Source: CAVRUF01 sp963716005
Lineage (GTDB): Bacteria > Actinomycetota > Thermoleophilia > Gaiellales > Gaiellaceae
Length of the DNA: 64,000 nucleotides
Direction of reading: 5' to 3'
Assembly (NCBI GenBank): GCA_963716005.1
Contig: OY970285.1
Coordinates: 1,674,001-1,738,000, forward strand
Numbering within the stretch: position 1 is the stretch's first letter; every line of letters begins with the position of its first letter. Below are positions 50,882 through 58,713 of the stretch, piece by piece. The translations under genes were made by a program, and so were the position numbers. The notes under the pieces were generated by a model that saw only the letters and a program-made list of their open reading frames with translations, did no database searches and had not been told where the DNA came from.

Positions 50882-52069
50882 TTACGGTGCTGCGAGACGG
50901 AGGGTGGCGCCATCCTCGTCTCCGGTCGCTTCTGCCGCGAGCTCCTCGTCGGTCGGCTCGGGCTCTCCCTTGGCGGCTGCGGCCTCGGCGGCCTTGCGGT
51001 GACGGAGCGCCTGCTGCACGGAGAGCTCGAAGTCGTGGCGGTTCGTCGCGCCGGTTGCGGCGACTTCGAACTCGAGCCGGTCCTCGAGGACGAGCTGGAC
51101 GAGGTGCTGCGAGAAGCTCTGCATGTTGTGGTAGTCGCCCTCTTCGATCGCCTCGGTGATGCCCTCGGTCTTCTCCGGCTCGCGGATCAGGTCGGCGACG
51201 CGCGCCGTATTGAACATGACCTCGATCGCCGCGAGGCGACCGCCGTTCTTGGCCGGCAGGAGACGCTGGCTGACGACGCCCCGCAGGACGCCCGCGAGGA
51301 TCTGGCGGATCATGAGCTGCTTCTGCGGCGGGAAGAACTCGACCATCCGGCCGATCGTCTCGGCCGCGTCGAGCGTGTGCATGGTCGACAGGACGAGGTG
51401 GCCCGACTCGGCCGCCTGGAGCGCGACCTGCGCGGTCTCCTCGTCGCGGAGCTCGCCGATCAGGATCACGTCTGGATCCTGGCGAAGCACGCGCCGGAGG
51501 GCCTGTTTGAAGGATTCGGTGTCGAGGCCGACCTCGCGCTGGTTGACGATGCAGCCGCGGTCGACGTGGAGGATCTCGATCGGATCCTCGATCGTGACGA
51601 TGTGCTGGTTCCGCGAGCGGTTGATCTTGTCCACCATCGCCGCCAAGGTGGTCGACTTGCCCGAGCCGGTCGCGCCGGTGACGAGGATCAGGCCGCGGTG
51701 CTCGTCGGCGAGCTTCTCGACGCCGATCGGAAGGCCGAGCTTCTCGAACGACGGAACCTCGAAGGGCACGTGGCGAAAGGCGAACGAGATGGCGCCGCGC
51801 TGGCGGAACCCGTTCACGCGGAAGCGCCCGGTGTTCCCGGCCGTGTAGGAAATGTCGAGGTCGCCGGTCTCGAGGAAGATGTCGCGCTTGGCCGGCGAGT
51901 TCGCGGTTACGAGCTCGAGCACCGCTTCGAGGTCGCGGTCGTTCAGCGACTCCTGGCCGAGCGCGACCAGCGAGCCGTCGATGCGCGCCATCGGCGGCGA
52001 GTCGACCTTGAGGTGCAGGTCGCTCCCCCGGTGCTCGACGGCCGCGGCGAGAAGGGCGTTCAGATCCAT
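50882..52069 (-). CDS. second PilT-family ATPase (PilT2/PilU-like)
   Basis: A 395-residue motor ATPase starting MDLNALLAAAVEHRGSDLHL at ATG 52069. Walker A GATGSGKSTT, IVTIEDPIEILHVD, Walker B DPDVILIGELRDEET and SGHLVLSTMHTLDA are intact; the AIRNLIRE-like motif reads RVADLIREPE. It differs from the first PilT by an acidic C-terminal tail. Two PilT paralogues (PilT plus PilU) are common where retraction force is tuned. It leads the operon that carries the wall hydrolase, PASTA, PilW- and PilX-like genes. Confidence 0.93.
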   Translation of the reverse strand: MDLNALLAAAVEHRGSDLHLKVDSPPMARIDGSLVALGQESLNDRDLEAVLELVTANSPAKRDIFLETGDLDISYTAGNTGRFRVNGFRQRGAISFAFRHVPFEVPSFEKLGLPIGVEKLADEHRGLILVTGATGSGKSTTLAAMVDKINRSRNQHIVTIEDPIEILHVDRGCIVNQREVGLDTESFKQALRRVLRQDPDVILIGELRDEETAQVALQAAESGHLVLSTMHTLDAAETIGRMVEFFPPQKQLMIRQILAGVLRGVVSQRLLPAKNGGRLAAIEVMFNTARVADLIREPEKTEGITEAIEEGDYHNMQSFSQHLVQLVLEDRLEFEVAATGATNRHDFELSVQQALRHRKAAEAAAAKGEPEPTDEELAAEATGDEDGATLRLAAP

Positions 52070-52080
52070 GGACTCATTGG

Positions 52081-52108
52081 CTATCGGCCGCGGGTCGCCG
52101 CGCCTTGA
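52081..52108 (-). promoter_or_regulatory. TCAA-16-GCCGATAG promoter of the pilT2 operon
   Basis: On the minus strand TCAA (52108-52105), a 16-nt spacer and GCCGATAG (52088-52081), 11 nt before ATG 52069. It matches the pilC and thioredoxin-like gene promoters. Confidence 0.62.
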
Positions 52109-52130
52109 GTTCATGCGGGTGGACCCTCGC

Positions 52131-52136
52131 TACACT
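52131..52136 (+). promoter_or_regulatory. -10 box for tRNA-Tyr
   Basis: TACACT in GCTACACTTC, identical to the sequence ahead of tRNA-Met, 11 nt before the tRNA. TTGAGT at 52105 is a possible -35 with a long 20-nt spacer. Confidence 0.5.
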
Positions 52137-52147
52137 TCCGCCCCCAC

Positions 52148-52229
52148 GGGGGAGTTCCCGAGTGGCCAAAGGGGACCGGCTGTAAACCGGTTGGCTCCGC
52201 CTTCGCAGGTTCGAATCCTGCCTCCCCCA
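52148..52229 (+). tRNA. tRNA-Tyr (GTA anticodon)
   Basis: An 82-nt class II tRNA. Acceptor GGGGGAG/CTCCCCC, anticodon stem CCGGC/ACCGG-type with loop CTGTAAA (GTA at 52182-52184), a long variable arm (TTGGCTCCGCCTTC region) and T arm GCAGG-TTCGAAT-CCTGC. Discriminator A; CCA is not encoded. Confidence 0.95.
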
Positions 52230-52245
52230 CTCACCGGCGAGCCGA

Positions 52246-53792
52246 TCAGGCGTTGGGTCCGGCGGATGCGCGCCACCAGCGCAGGAGCGGGCTGTACGAA
52301 GGACCGTAAGCGTGTGCATAGACGTTCCGCTCCCTGTTGGTCCATTCGATGTGCGCCTTTCCCCCAGACTCGTAGCAGACGACCCGCCCGTCGTCCGCGA
52401 GCGATGGAACCGTGCCGACGGCGTCGTGTCCCGCGCGTCCGGACGCCACGAACTGCTCGACGCCCGGGAGCAACTGCTCCTCGCAGGAGCCCTGCTGGTC
52501 GATCCGCTCCTCGAGCCCGACGCTCGGCAGGCCGACCTCTTCGAGTCGACGGCGGAGGTGCGCCGACATCGAGCGACCGCTTTCGGCGTGGCTGTACCGG
52601 ACCACCTCCACGGGTCCACCCAACCGGCAGACGAAGCTCCCGTCGAAGTCCGGTGTCGGCGGGGCTGTGTCGTTGCACTTGTCGCGGAAGGTCTCGGGGA
52701 TATAGCTGGGGACCGGGATCTCCGGCGCCGTGACGATGGTTTCGACGACGGTTTCGGCCACGGTTCGGGTGGTGACGGGCGCAACCGCGAAGTCCGGTTC
52801 GTCACCTCCCGCAAGGAGGACCGCGGTCGCTGCTCCGATCGCGCCGGCGGTGAGGGCGGCGAGCGCGATCGCGGCCATCCGGACGCGCCCGGTGTTCCAC
52901 GGCCGGCCGGGCCGGCGCGGGGCAGGATCACCGTCCCCCGTTCCGACTCGCCTGGATCGAGCGCTTCGTGGAGAGCGACCGCGAACGCGAAGCAGGAGTC
53001 GTACCGCTTCGCCGGATCCTTCGCCATCGCGCGTGCGAGGGGCTCCTCGAGTTCCACCGGCAGTCCCGGCTGAACGTCCGTTAGCGGGGGCGGCGAGTCC
53101 TTCATGTGCGCCCAGAGCATCGCGGCCTCGTTCTCCCGCACGAACGGGGTCCGGCCGGTGAAGCACTCGTACGCGACGCACCCGAGCGAGTAGACGTCGG
53201 CCCGGCCGTCGACCGGCCCTCCCTCGATCTGCTCGGGCGCGATGTAGTCGATCGTCCCGAGGAGCTCGCCCGTTCGGGTCGGGCTGCCCGCAGCCGCGAT
53301 CTCCCGGATCAGGCCGAAGTCGCTGACGTAGGCGACTTCTGGCGAACCCTCCTCTGGACCCGAGTCGAGCATGATGTTGGCGGGCTTCACGTCCCGGTGG
53401 ACGAGACCATGCTCATGCGCCGCGTCGAGGCCGCCCGCCGCCTGCGCGAGGATTCCGAGCGCGCGGCGCGGCTCGAGCGGCGCTTCGCGGATCTGTTTCT
53501 TGAGGTCGCCTCCGGCCACGTAGCGCATCGCGATGAACAGGTCGTCGTGCCAGGCGCCCGCGTCGAAGATCGTGATCACGTTCGGGTGGTTGAGCCCCGC
53601 GGCCAGCCGTGACTCGCTGACGAACCGTTCGCGCATCGCCTCGTCCTCGGAGACGTCCGCGTTCAGGATCTTGAGCGCGACGCGGATCCCCAGCCGCGGG
53701 CTCTCCGCGCGGTAGACCGTGCTCCATCCTCCGCGGCCGATCAGAGCCTCGATGCGGTAGCCGGCGAACTTTGTGCCGATCCGCGCGCACAT
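52246..53792 (-). CDS. transmembrane Ser/Thr protein kinase, broken by an apparent 1-nt deletion
   Basis: A PknB-type kinase. From ATG 53792 (MCARIGTKFAGYRIEALIGR) come the glycine loop, ALKIL with the ATP Lys, HRDVKPANIML, SDFGLIREI, GTIDYIAPEQ and DVYSLGCVAYE, about 285 residues. The original frame then turns into unlike Pro/Arg sequence near 52895-52915. In the shifted frame a membrane helix appears (MAAIALAALTAGAIGAATAV), then a Thr/Pro linker and an extracellular domain of about 165 residues with two Cys pairs, ending at 52246. One added base gives 515 residues. The sensor domain is not recognised. Confidence 0.85.
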
Positions 53793-53854
53793 GGAGCGTT
53801 GGTACCACACCTGGAGCCCGGACTCCAGCGGTGACCCGGGAGTATCGTGGCTGC

Positions 53855-54701
53855 ATGGGAACCGAGCAGGTCGCTCGGCCCTCGCTCGGGCCGGGCCTAG
53901 TCGTCGCCGGCTACACGCTCGTTGCCGAGCTGGGGAGTGGCCCGATGAGCGTCGTCTACCGCGCGCAAGACGCCGAGGGCGCCGACCTCGCGCTCAAGAT
54001 TCTCCGGCCCGAACTCGGCGACGACGCCGCGCTGCGGCGTCGCTTCGACCGCGAGAGCGACATCGCGGCCCGCGTGAACCATCCCAACCTTCTCCCGGTC
54101 CTCGCGCACGGGCGCGAGCGCGGCTGGCGCTACATCGCGCTGCCGTTCGTCGCGGGCGGCTCGCTTGCCGACCGCATCACGGATGGTCCCCTCGAGGTTC
54201 CGGATCTGGTCCGGACGGTCCGCGAAGTCGGAGCAGGTCTCGACGCGCTTCACCGAGTCGGGCTCGTCCACCGGGACGTGAAACCGTCGAACGTGCTCCT
54301 GACCGTACGACGGCGCGGCCCTCTCTGACTTCGGCGTCGCGCGCGGAGAAAGCGACTCGGTCCTGACGCAGGCCGGCTCAGTCGTGGGAACGGCTGACTA
54401 CCTCGCGCCCGAGACGATCCGCGGCGAGCCGGCCGGGCCGCTCGCCGACATCTACGGGCTCGGCTGCCTCGCGTACGCCTGTGCGGTCGGGACACCGCCG
54501 TTCGGGAACGCGCGCACCGTGACCGAGACCTGCCGCGCGCATCTGAGCGAAGCTCCTGCCGATCCGGCGATCATTAGACCCGACCTCCTCCCGGCCTTCA
54601 CGGCCGCGCTGCTGACAGCGCTCGCAAAGACGCCGGCCGACCGCCCGCGGACCGGAACCGCCTACGGGCTCCTGCTACGAGCCGGCGCGCGAAGCGCGTA
54701 G
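53855..54701 (+). CDS. soluble Ser/Thr protein kinase, broken by an apparent 1-nt insertion
   Basis: A compact kinase of 281 residues after correction, divergent from the previous one. From ATG 53855: AGYTLVAELGSGPMSVVYRA, ALKIL, LVHRDVKPSNVLLT; then the frame breaks near 54305-54308. In the other frame it continues with SDFGVARG, GTADYLAPETIRGEPAGPLA and DIYGLGCLAYACAVGTPPFG to the stop at 54701. There is no membrane segment and no C-terminal sensor, so it is a bare kinase domain. TATCGT lies 6 nt before the ATG (leaderless start). Its end overlaps the convergent XRE gene by 27 nt. Confidence 0.85.
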
Positions 54702-55034
54702 CTCTTCGACGAGCTCGGAGGCCACGATCGCGATCCGCTCGGTCGCGTCGGCGACCCGCGCCGCAGCCGCCTCGATGCGCGCGGCCGCGTCGTCGAGCGT
54801 CCCGGCCGCCGCCGTGGTGTTCTCGCCGACGAAGTAGCTGAGCGGCTTCGCGGTTGCCTCGGCAACCAGGTTCAGTACCTGGAGGTCAGGCGTCGTCGCA
54901 CCGCGCTCCCAGCGTGAGACGGTGATCGGCTCCACCGACACCGCGGCCGCCAGGTGCTTCTGCTTCCACCCCTTCTCGGCGCGCGCCGCACGGATGCGAT
55001 CTCCGATCTGCGTCTTCTTCCGCTGGGGCGCCAT
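54675..55034 (-). CDS. XRE-family transcriptional regulator
   Basis: A 119-residue protein. The HTH domain is at about 10-65 (IGDRIRAARAEKGWKQKHLA, recognition helix VEPITVSRWERGATTP). A second part (about 75-115) is an Ala/Glu/Arg amphipathic helix, AAARIEAAAARVADATERIA, likely a dimerising coiled coil. TAAGAT (55046-55041) lies 6 nt before ATG 55034, so the mRNA is leaderless. It is divergent from sulfatase 1, with an inverted repeat in between. Confidence 0.88.
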   Translation of the reverse strand: MAPQRKKTQIGDRIRAARAEKGWKQKHLAAAVSVEPITVSRWERGATTPDLQVLNLVAEATAKPLSYFVGENTTAAAGTLDDAAARIEAAAARVADATERIAIVASELVEELRASRAGS

Positions 55035-55040
55035 CTCTAC

Positions 55041-55106
55041 ATCTTACACAGTTCGCATACACAGAGCTATGCGTTACTTGACTAAACATGTTCTGTCTAC
55101 TACTGT
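55041..55106. promoter_or_regulatory. divergent promoters and dyad between XRE regulator and sulfatase 1
   Basis: CGCATA (55054-55059) and TATGCG (55068-55073) form a perfect inverted repeat with an 8-nt centre. To the left is the minus-strand -10 TAAGAT (55046-55041) of the regulator; to the right is TTGACT (55078-55083), 17 nt, TACTGT (55101-55106) for sulfatase 1. The dyad lies between the two promoters and is a likely operator for the XRE protein. Confidence 0.65.
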
Positions 55107-55114
55107 CTACCTCC

Positions 55115-56854
55115 ATGGCCCCCTTGCAACGCATCTGCATCGCCGCTCTCGTTGCGCTACTCGGAGCGACAACCCTCCTGGAGGAATCCGTTTCGGCCGC
55201 CAGACCGAACATCGTGATCGTCCTGACGGACGACCAGCGCGCCGACGCCACCGACCACATGGAAACGGTTCACGACCGCCTCGCGAGGTACGGCGTGACC
55301 TTCGAGAACGCCTTCGTCTCGAACTCGCTCTGCTGTCCGAGTCGCACCACACTGCTCACCGGGCGCTACTCGCACGGGACCGGCGTCTGGAGCAACCGGC
55401 GTCCCTTCGGCGGCTGGGCCACTTTCCGAAAGCTCGGAGCCGAACGGCGCACGATCGCGGTCGCCCTGCGCGCCGCCGGGTACCGAACCTCCTTCGTCGG
55501 CAAGTACTTGAACGGCTACGTCGGAAAGACGATCCCGCCCGGCTGGGACGAATGGCGTTCGTTCTCGTACGGCTGGGGCTACTTCGGCTACACGCTCAAC
55601 CTGAACGGCAAGCTCATGCGTTACGGGCGCTCCCCGAAGGACTATTCGACCGACGTGCTCGCCCGGCTGGCGTCCGACTTCATTCGGCGCTCCGCGACCT
55701 CGAGTCGCCCGTTCCTCCTCTTTTTCGCGCCCGCGGCGCCCCACAGCCCGGCGACGCCCGCGCCACGTCATGCCCACATCCATCTCGGCCTGGAGCCCTT
55801 CTGGTCACCGAGCTTCGGCGAAGACATCTCCGACAAGCCGCGCTACATGCAGCGGTCGCCGCAAGACTTCACCCAGTCCGGCCAGGACTTCCGCGTCCAC
55901 CAGTACCGCTCGCTGCTCGCAGTGGACGAAGCGGTCGATCGGCTGCTCAACGCCTTGCGCGACACGGGCAAGCTCCACAACACGGTCGTGGTGTTCACGT
56001 CCGACAACGGGGTCGAATGGGGAGAGCACGGCTTCCCGGCCGCGCGGAAAAGCGTGCCGCACGAGGCGTCGATCCGCGTCCCGCTCGTCGTGCGGTACGA
56101 CCCGCTCACGCGCAGCCGGCGCACTGATCGGCATCTCGTTACGAACCTGGACATCGCACCGACGCTGGCGTCGCTGGCAGGGATCCGCTTCGGGGCTCAA
56201 GGTCTTAGCCTCGCACCACTCCTGAAAGGCCGCCCGAACGCTGCGTGGCGGAAGCAGTTCCTGGTCGAGAACATGGGAGGAGAGACCGCCGCCGCTGGAA
56301 TCCCCACGTACTGCGGCGTCCGGACCGAACGGTTCCTCTATGCCCTCTACGCAACCGGTGAACATGAGCTCTACGACCTCGACGCCGATCCGTACCAGCT
56401 CGCGAACCTGGCGGGCGATCGCTCGTCACGGCCGGCCCGTCGGCTCCTGCTTCGCCGGGTCAGGCGCCTTTGCTACCCGTTGCCCCCCGGCTTTCATCCT
56501 GGTGCCCTCTGCACGTTGCAGGGAACAACGGGCAACGACGACCTCAACGGAACGACCCGCGGCGACTTCGTCTGCCTGCGTGGCGGGCGCGACCGGGTGG
56601 CCACCGGTTCAGGGGCCGACACGGTGAACGCGGCTGCGGCAACGACCTCCGCCCTCGCGAAGGTCGTCTTCTCGCCGCGCGGCAAGGGACCGCTCGGGAG
56701 CAGCATCTCAACGGGCGCCGGAGCCGACCGGATCCTGGCGTTGAACGGGCGACGCGACGTCATCCGCTGCGGCTCAGGTCGCGACGACGTCTCCGCGGAT
56801 CGTTTCGATCGTGTCTCCCGCGACTGCGAGCGGGTGAGGCGGCCGGGCCGCTAG
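55115..56854 (+). CDS. secreted sulfatase (type I, formylglycine) with C-terminal Ca-binding-like repeats
   Basis: A 579-residue exported arylsulfatase-family protein. A signal peptide (MAPLQRICIAALVALLGATT) precedes RPNIVIVLTDDQRAD, the metal-site start of the alkaline phosphatase-like fold. The active site is SLCCPSRTTLLTGRYSHGTG (C-x-P-S-R; the Cys is oxidised to formylglycine). VFTSDNGVEWGEHG is the second metal motif. After about residue 465 comes a domain with GNDDLNGT, SGADTVNA, GAGADRIL and RCGSGRDDVSADRFDRVSRD, an RTX/haemolysin-like array seen on many Thermoleophilia secreted proteins. ATG 55115 is 8 nt after the -10, so leaderless. The natural substrate is unknown. Confidence 0.9.
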   Translation: MAPLQRICIAALVALLGATTLLEESVSAARPNIVIVLTDDQRADATDHMETVHDRLARYGVTFENAFVSNSLCCPSRTTLLTGRYSHGTGVWSNRRPFGGWATFRKLGAERRTIAVALRAAGYRTSFVGKYLNGYVGKTIPPGWDEWRSFSYGWGYFGYTLNLNGKLMRYGRSPKDYSTDVLARLASDFIRRSATSSRPFLLFFAPAAPHSPATPAPRHAHIHLGLEPFWSPSFGEDISDKPRYMQRSPQDFTQSGQDFRVHQYRSLLAVDEAVDRLLNALRDTGKLHNTVVVFTSDNGVEWGEHGFPAARKSVPHEASIRVPLVVRYDPLTRSRRTDRHLVTNLDIAPTLASLAGIRFGAQGLSLAPLLKGRPNAAWRKQFLVENMGGETAAAGIPTYCGVRTERFLYALYATGEHELYDLDADPYQLANLAGDRSSRPARRLLLRRVRRLCYPLPPGFHPGALCTLQGTTGNDDLNGTTRGDFVCLRGGRDRVATGSGADTVNAAAATTSALAKVVFSPRGKGPLGSSISTGAGADRILALNGRRDVIRCGSGRDDVSADRFDRVSRDCERVRRPGR

Positions 56855-56966
56855 CGCGCCCGCGGTGTGATCGGCTCGACGGGAAACACCTGAGGCGTGA
56901 TCCGGGACTTCGCCGATGCGCGACGTTGCTCGGCGCGCGAGGCTCCTCGTGAAAGGAGGTGTGAAC

Positions 56967-57236
56967 ATGTCGAGCATTTCGCATCCACCGACCGAGGCCG
57001 TACCGGCCAAGCGGTCGTTCGCGGAGCTCAGCGTTCCCGAGATGTGGGCCACGCTCGCGATCATCGTGATGTGGCTGTCGGTTCTCATCGACGCGATCTT
57101 CGGGCCTGACATCGTGTCTCACGATGTTGCCGGCAGCAGCGCGGTGATTCCTTCGGCGGTCGTGTTGGCGCTGTTCGCGTTTCTCGGAACGTGGGTCGTC
57201 GCACGCCATGCGTTCGGTCGACGCGACTCCGACTGA
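56967..57236 (+). CDS. small membrane protein with two helices
   Basis: An 89-residue protein starting at ATG 56967, which follows a perfect AAAGGAGGTG ribosome binding site by 5 nt. Two hydrophobic helices span about 27-45 (MWATLAIIVMWLSVLIDAIF) and 57-77 (VIPSAVVLALFAFLGTWVVA). It is not recognised. It lies downstream of sulfatase 1 by 112 nt with the same orientation, and convergent with the small membrane cluster. Confidence 0.72.
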   Translation: MSSISHPPTEAVPAKRSFAELSVPEMWATLAIIVMWLSVLIDAIFGPDIVSHDVAGSSAVIPSAVVLALFAFLGTWVVARHAFGRRDSD

Positions 57237-57254
57237 GGAGTTCCGCGAGTCCGG

Positions 57255-57482
57255 CTAGCGGCCGACGATGCGGCGGAACGTCGCGCCGACGCCGCCTGCC
57301 AGCACGAACCCGGCGGCAAGCGCGATGCCGGTCGCGAGCGGGACGTTCTGGCGGATGCGCTTCTTCACGTCCGTCGCCTCGTGGACCTCGCGGCGCAGGT
57401 CCTCGACCGCGCCGGCCAGCTGGTCGCGCTCGCTCTCGAGCTCGCGGCGGACGTCTTCTGCGGTGCGGCCGTTAGTCGGCAT
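57255..57482 (-). CDS. DUF3618-like small membrane protein
   Basis: A 75-residue protein with an acidic coiled-coil N-terminus (EDVRRELESERDQLAGAVED), the phrase DLRREVHEATDVKKRIRQNV and one membrane helix (ATGIALAAGFVLAGGVGATF). This pattern fits DUF3618 proteins, usually encoded with Holin-X superfamily proteins, as here. The start overlaps the holin-like gene by 11 nt. Likely a membrane-associated stress or envelope protein; no precise role is known. Confidence 0.75.
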   Translation of the reverse strand: MPTNGRTAEDVRRELESERDQLAGAVEDLRREVHEATDVKKRIRQNVPLATGIALAAGFVLAGGVGATFRRIVGR

Positions 57483-57867
57483 CGAGGAAGCGCTCCTTCG
57501 TGATCTTGGCCTCGGCGATCGCCTGCTCGGGGAGCGGCTTCGCGCCCTTGAACTTCCTCACGGCGATGAACGCCAGCACTGCGCCGAGCAGGAGCAGAAA
57601 CACGAAGACGATGAGGAGCGCGAGCCAGGCGGCCATCTGGGTCGCCAGGCCGGCCGCGATGGTGGCGAGGCCGAAGCCGAGCGCGTAGAGCGCGACGAAG
57701 ACGACCCCGACCGCCAGGCCGAGTCCGATCCCGAGGTTCGCGGCCTTCTGCTTCAGCTCGAGCAGCGCGAGCTCGACCTCGAGCCGCGCGATCGAGCTGG
57801 CCTTCTCGCTGACCGTCTTGACGGCGTCGCCGATTCCCATTTCGTCGGTCTTCGGCGCGCTAGCCAT
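57472..57867 (-). CDS. Actinobacterial Holin-X family (phage holin-like) membrane protein
   Basis: A 131-residue protein with an N-terminal amphipathic region (VKTVSEKASSIARLEVELAL, LLELKQKAANLGIGLGLAVG) and two membrane helices (about 47-72 and 78-105). This fits the Holin-X superfamily (PF07332), which despite its name is chromosomal in many actinobacteria and is not evidence of a prophage. It lies in a three-gene overlapping cluster with the genes at 57860 and 57255. Confidence 0.78.
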   Translation of the reverse strand: MASAPKTDEMGIGDAVKTVSEKASSIARLEVELALLELKQKAANLGIGLGLAVGVVFVALYALGFGLATIAAGLATQMAAWLALLIVFVFLLLLGAVLAFIAVRKFKGAKPLPEQAIAEAKITKERFLDAD

Positions 57868-58033
57868 GTCCCCTCGGATCCAGGAGCTTCGCGAGCACGA
57901 TGCCGGCGACGAAGGCGACGCCGACGATCACGAGCGGATTAGGCTGGACTGCCCGCGCGGCCCGACGTCTTGCCTCTCGCACACGCGCGCGCGCGAGGAC
58001 TTCTTCGGTGACCTGATCCGGGCCTGTGCTCAT
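57860..58033 (-). CDS. small membrane protein at the head of the Holin-X cluster
   Basis: A 57-residue protein from ATG 58033 (MSTGPDQVTEEVLARARVRE) with a basic amphipathic N-terminus and one membrane helix (NPLVIVGVAFVAGIVLAKLL). It overlaps the Holin-X gene by 8 nt. Too short for firm family assignment, but the helix and genomic place fit small partners of DUF3618 and Holin-X proteins. Confidence 0.65.
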   Translation of the reverse strand: MSTGPDQVTEEVLARARVREARRRAARAVQPNPLVIVGVAFVAGIVLAKLLDPRGHG

Positions 58034-58102
58034 CGCTGCAACCGTACCAGCGAATCCCAGGCCGGAAACCCGGCGTTCCCGCATCGCTCTAGCATGTCGG
58101 CC

Positions 58103-58526
58103 ATGGCGATCACCGGAGGATGCCTGTGCGGAGGCGTCCGCTACTCGGTCTCCGAGCCGTTCGAGATCGCCGGGTACTGCCACTGCACCCGCTGCCAGCG
58201 CCGCACCGGCGCCGCGGCCTCGGCGAACGCGCGGACGGCTCCCGGGAGCCTGACGGTCGAGCAGGGCGAGGAGCTCGTCGACCGTGTTCGAGCCGGACGA
58301 CAGCGAAAGCTGGCCGAAGGCGTTCTGCTCGCGCTGCGGCTCGGCGCTCTGGTCGCACGCGCCCGACGACCCCACCGTGCACTCCGTGCGGCTCGGAACG
58401 CTCGACGGCGATCCGGGCATCGAGCTGTCCTTCCGCCAGTACGTCGCCTACGCGGTGTCCTGGGAGAACATCCCCGACGACGGCCTGAAGCGCTTCGAAG
58501 AGCGCGTCGATCGCAGCAAGCTCTAG
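58103..58526 (+). CDS. GFA family zinc protein (Gfa-like), broken by an apparent 1-nt insertion
   Basis: A glutathione-dependent formaldehyde-activating enzyme-like (GFA/DUF636) protein of 140 residues after correction. The first frame has MAITGGCLCGGVRYSVSEPF and AGYCHCTRCQRRTGA, both zinc-binding segments; after about 58277-58284 the rest, ESWPKAFCSRCGSALWSH and FRQYVAYAVSWENIPDDGL, is in another frame. TAGCAT lies 7 nt upstream of ATG 58103 (leaderless); ATG 58094 is an alternative. Most GFA-fold proteins do not process formaldehyde, so the substrate is open. Confidence 0.82.
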
Positions 58527-58549
58527 TCCCGCGCTAGCATGGTCGGCCT

Positions 58550-58622
58550 GCCCTCTTAGCTCAGTTGGTAGAGCACCTCCATGGTAAGGAGGGGGTCGAC
58601 GGTTCGAGTCCGTCAGAGGGCT
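58550..58622 (+). tRNA. tRNA-Thr (GGT anticodon)
   Basis: A 73-nt cloverleaf: acceptor GCCCTCT/AGAGGGC, D arm GCTC/GAGC with loop AGTTGGTA, anticodon arm CCTCC-ATGGTAA-GGAGG (anticodon GGT), T arm GACGG-TTCGAGT-CCGTC, discriminator T. TAGCAT at 58535-58540 is a possible -10. CCA is not encoded. Confidence 0.95.
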
Positions 58623-58713
58623 CTCGGTAACTCGCAGCGATTTTCCTCGGTCTGTAGACGGGGCCGAAGCGATTCAGTCCCGCAGTACTCGCGGCAGGTG
58701 CGAATATCCCCGC

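Noticed and set aside
57472..57867. Holin-like gene as sign of a prophage
   Set aside because: The Holin-X superfamily is a common chromosomal actinobacterial family, and no integrase, terminase, capsid or tail gene is nearby.
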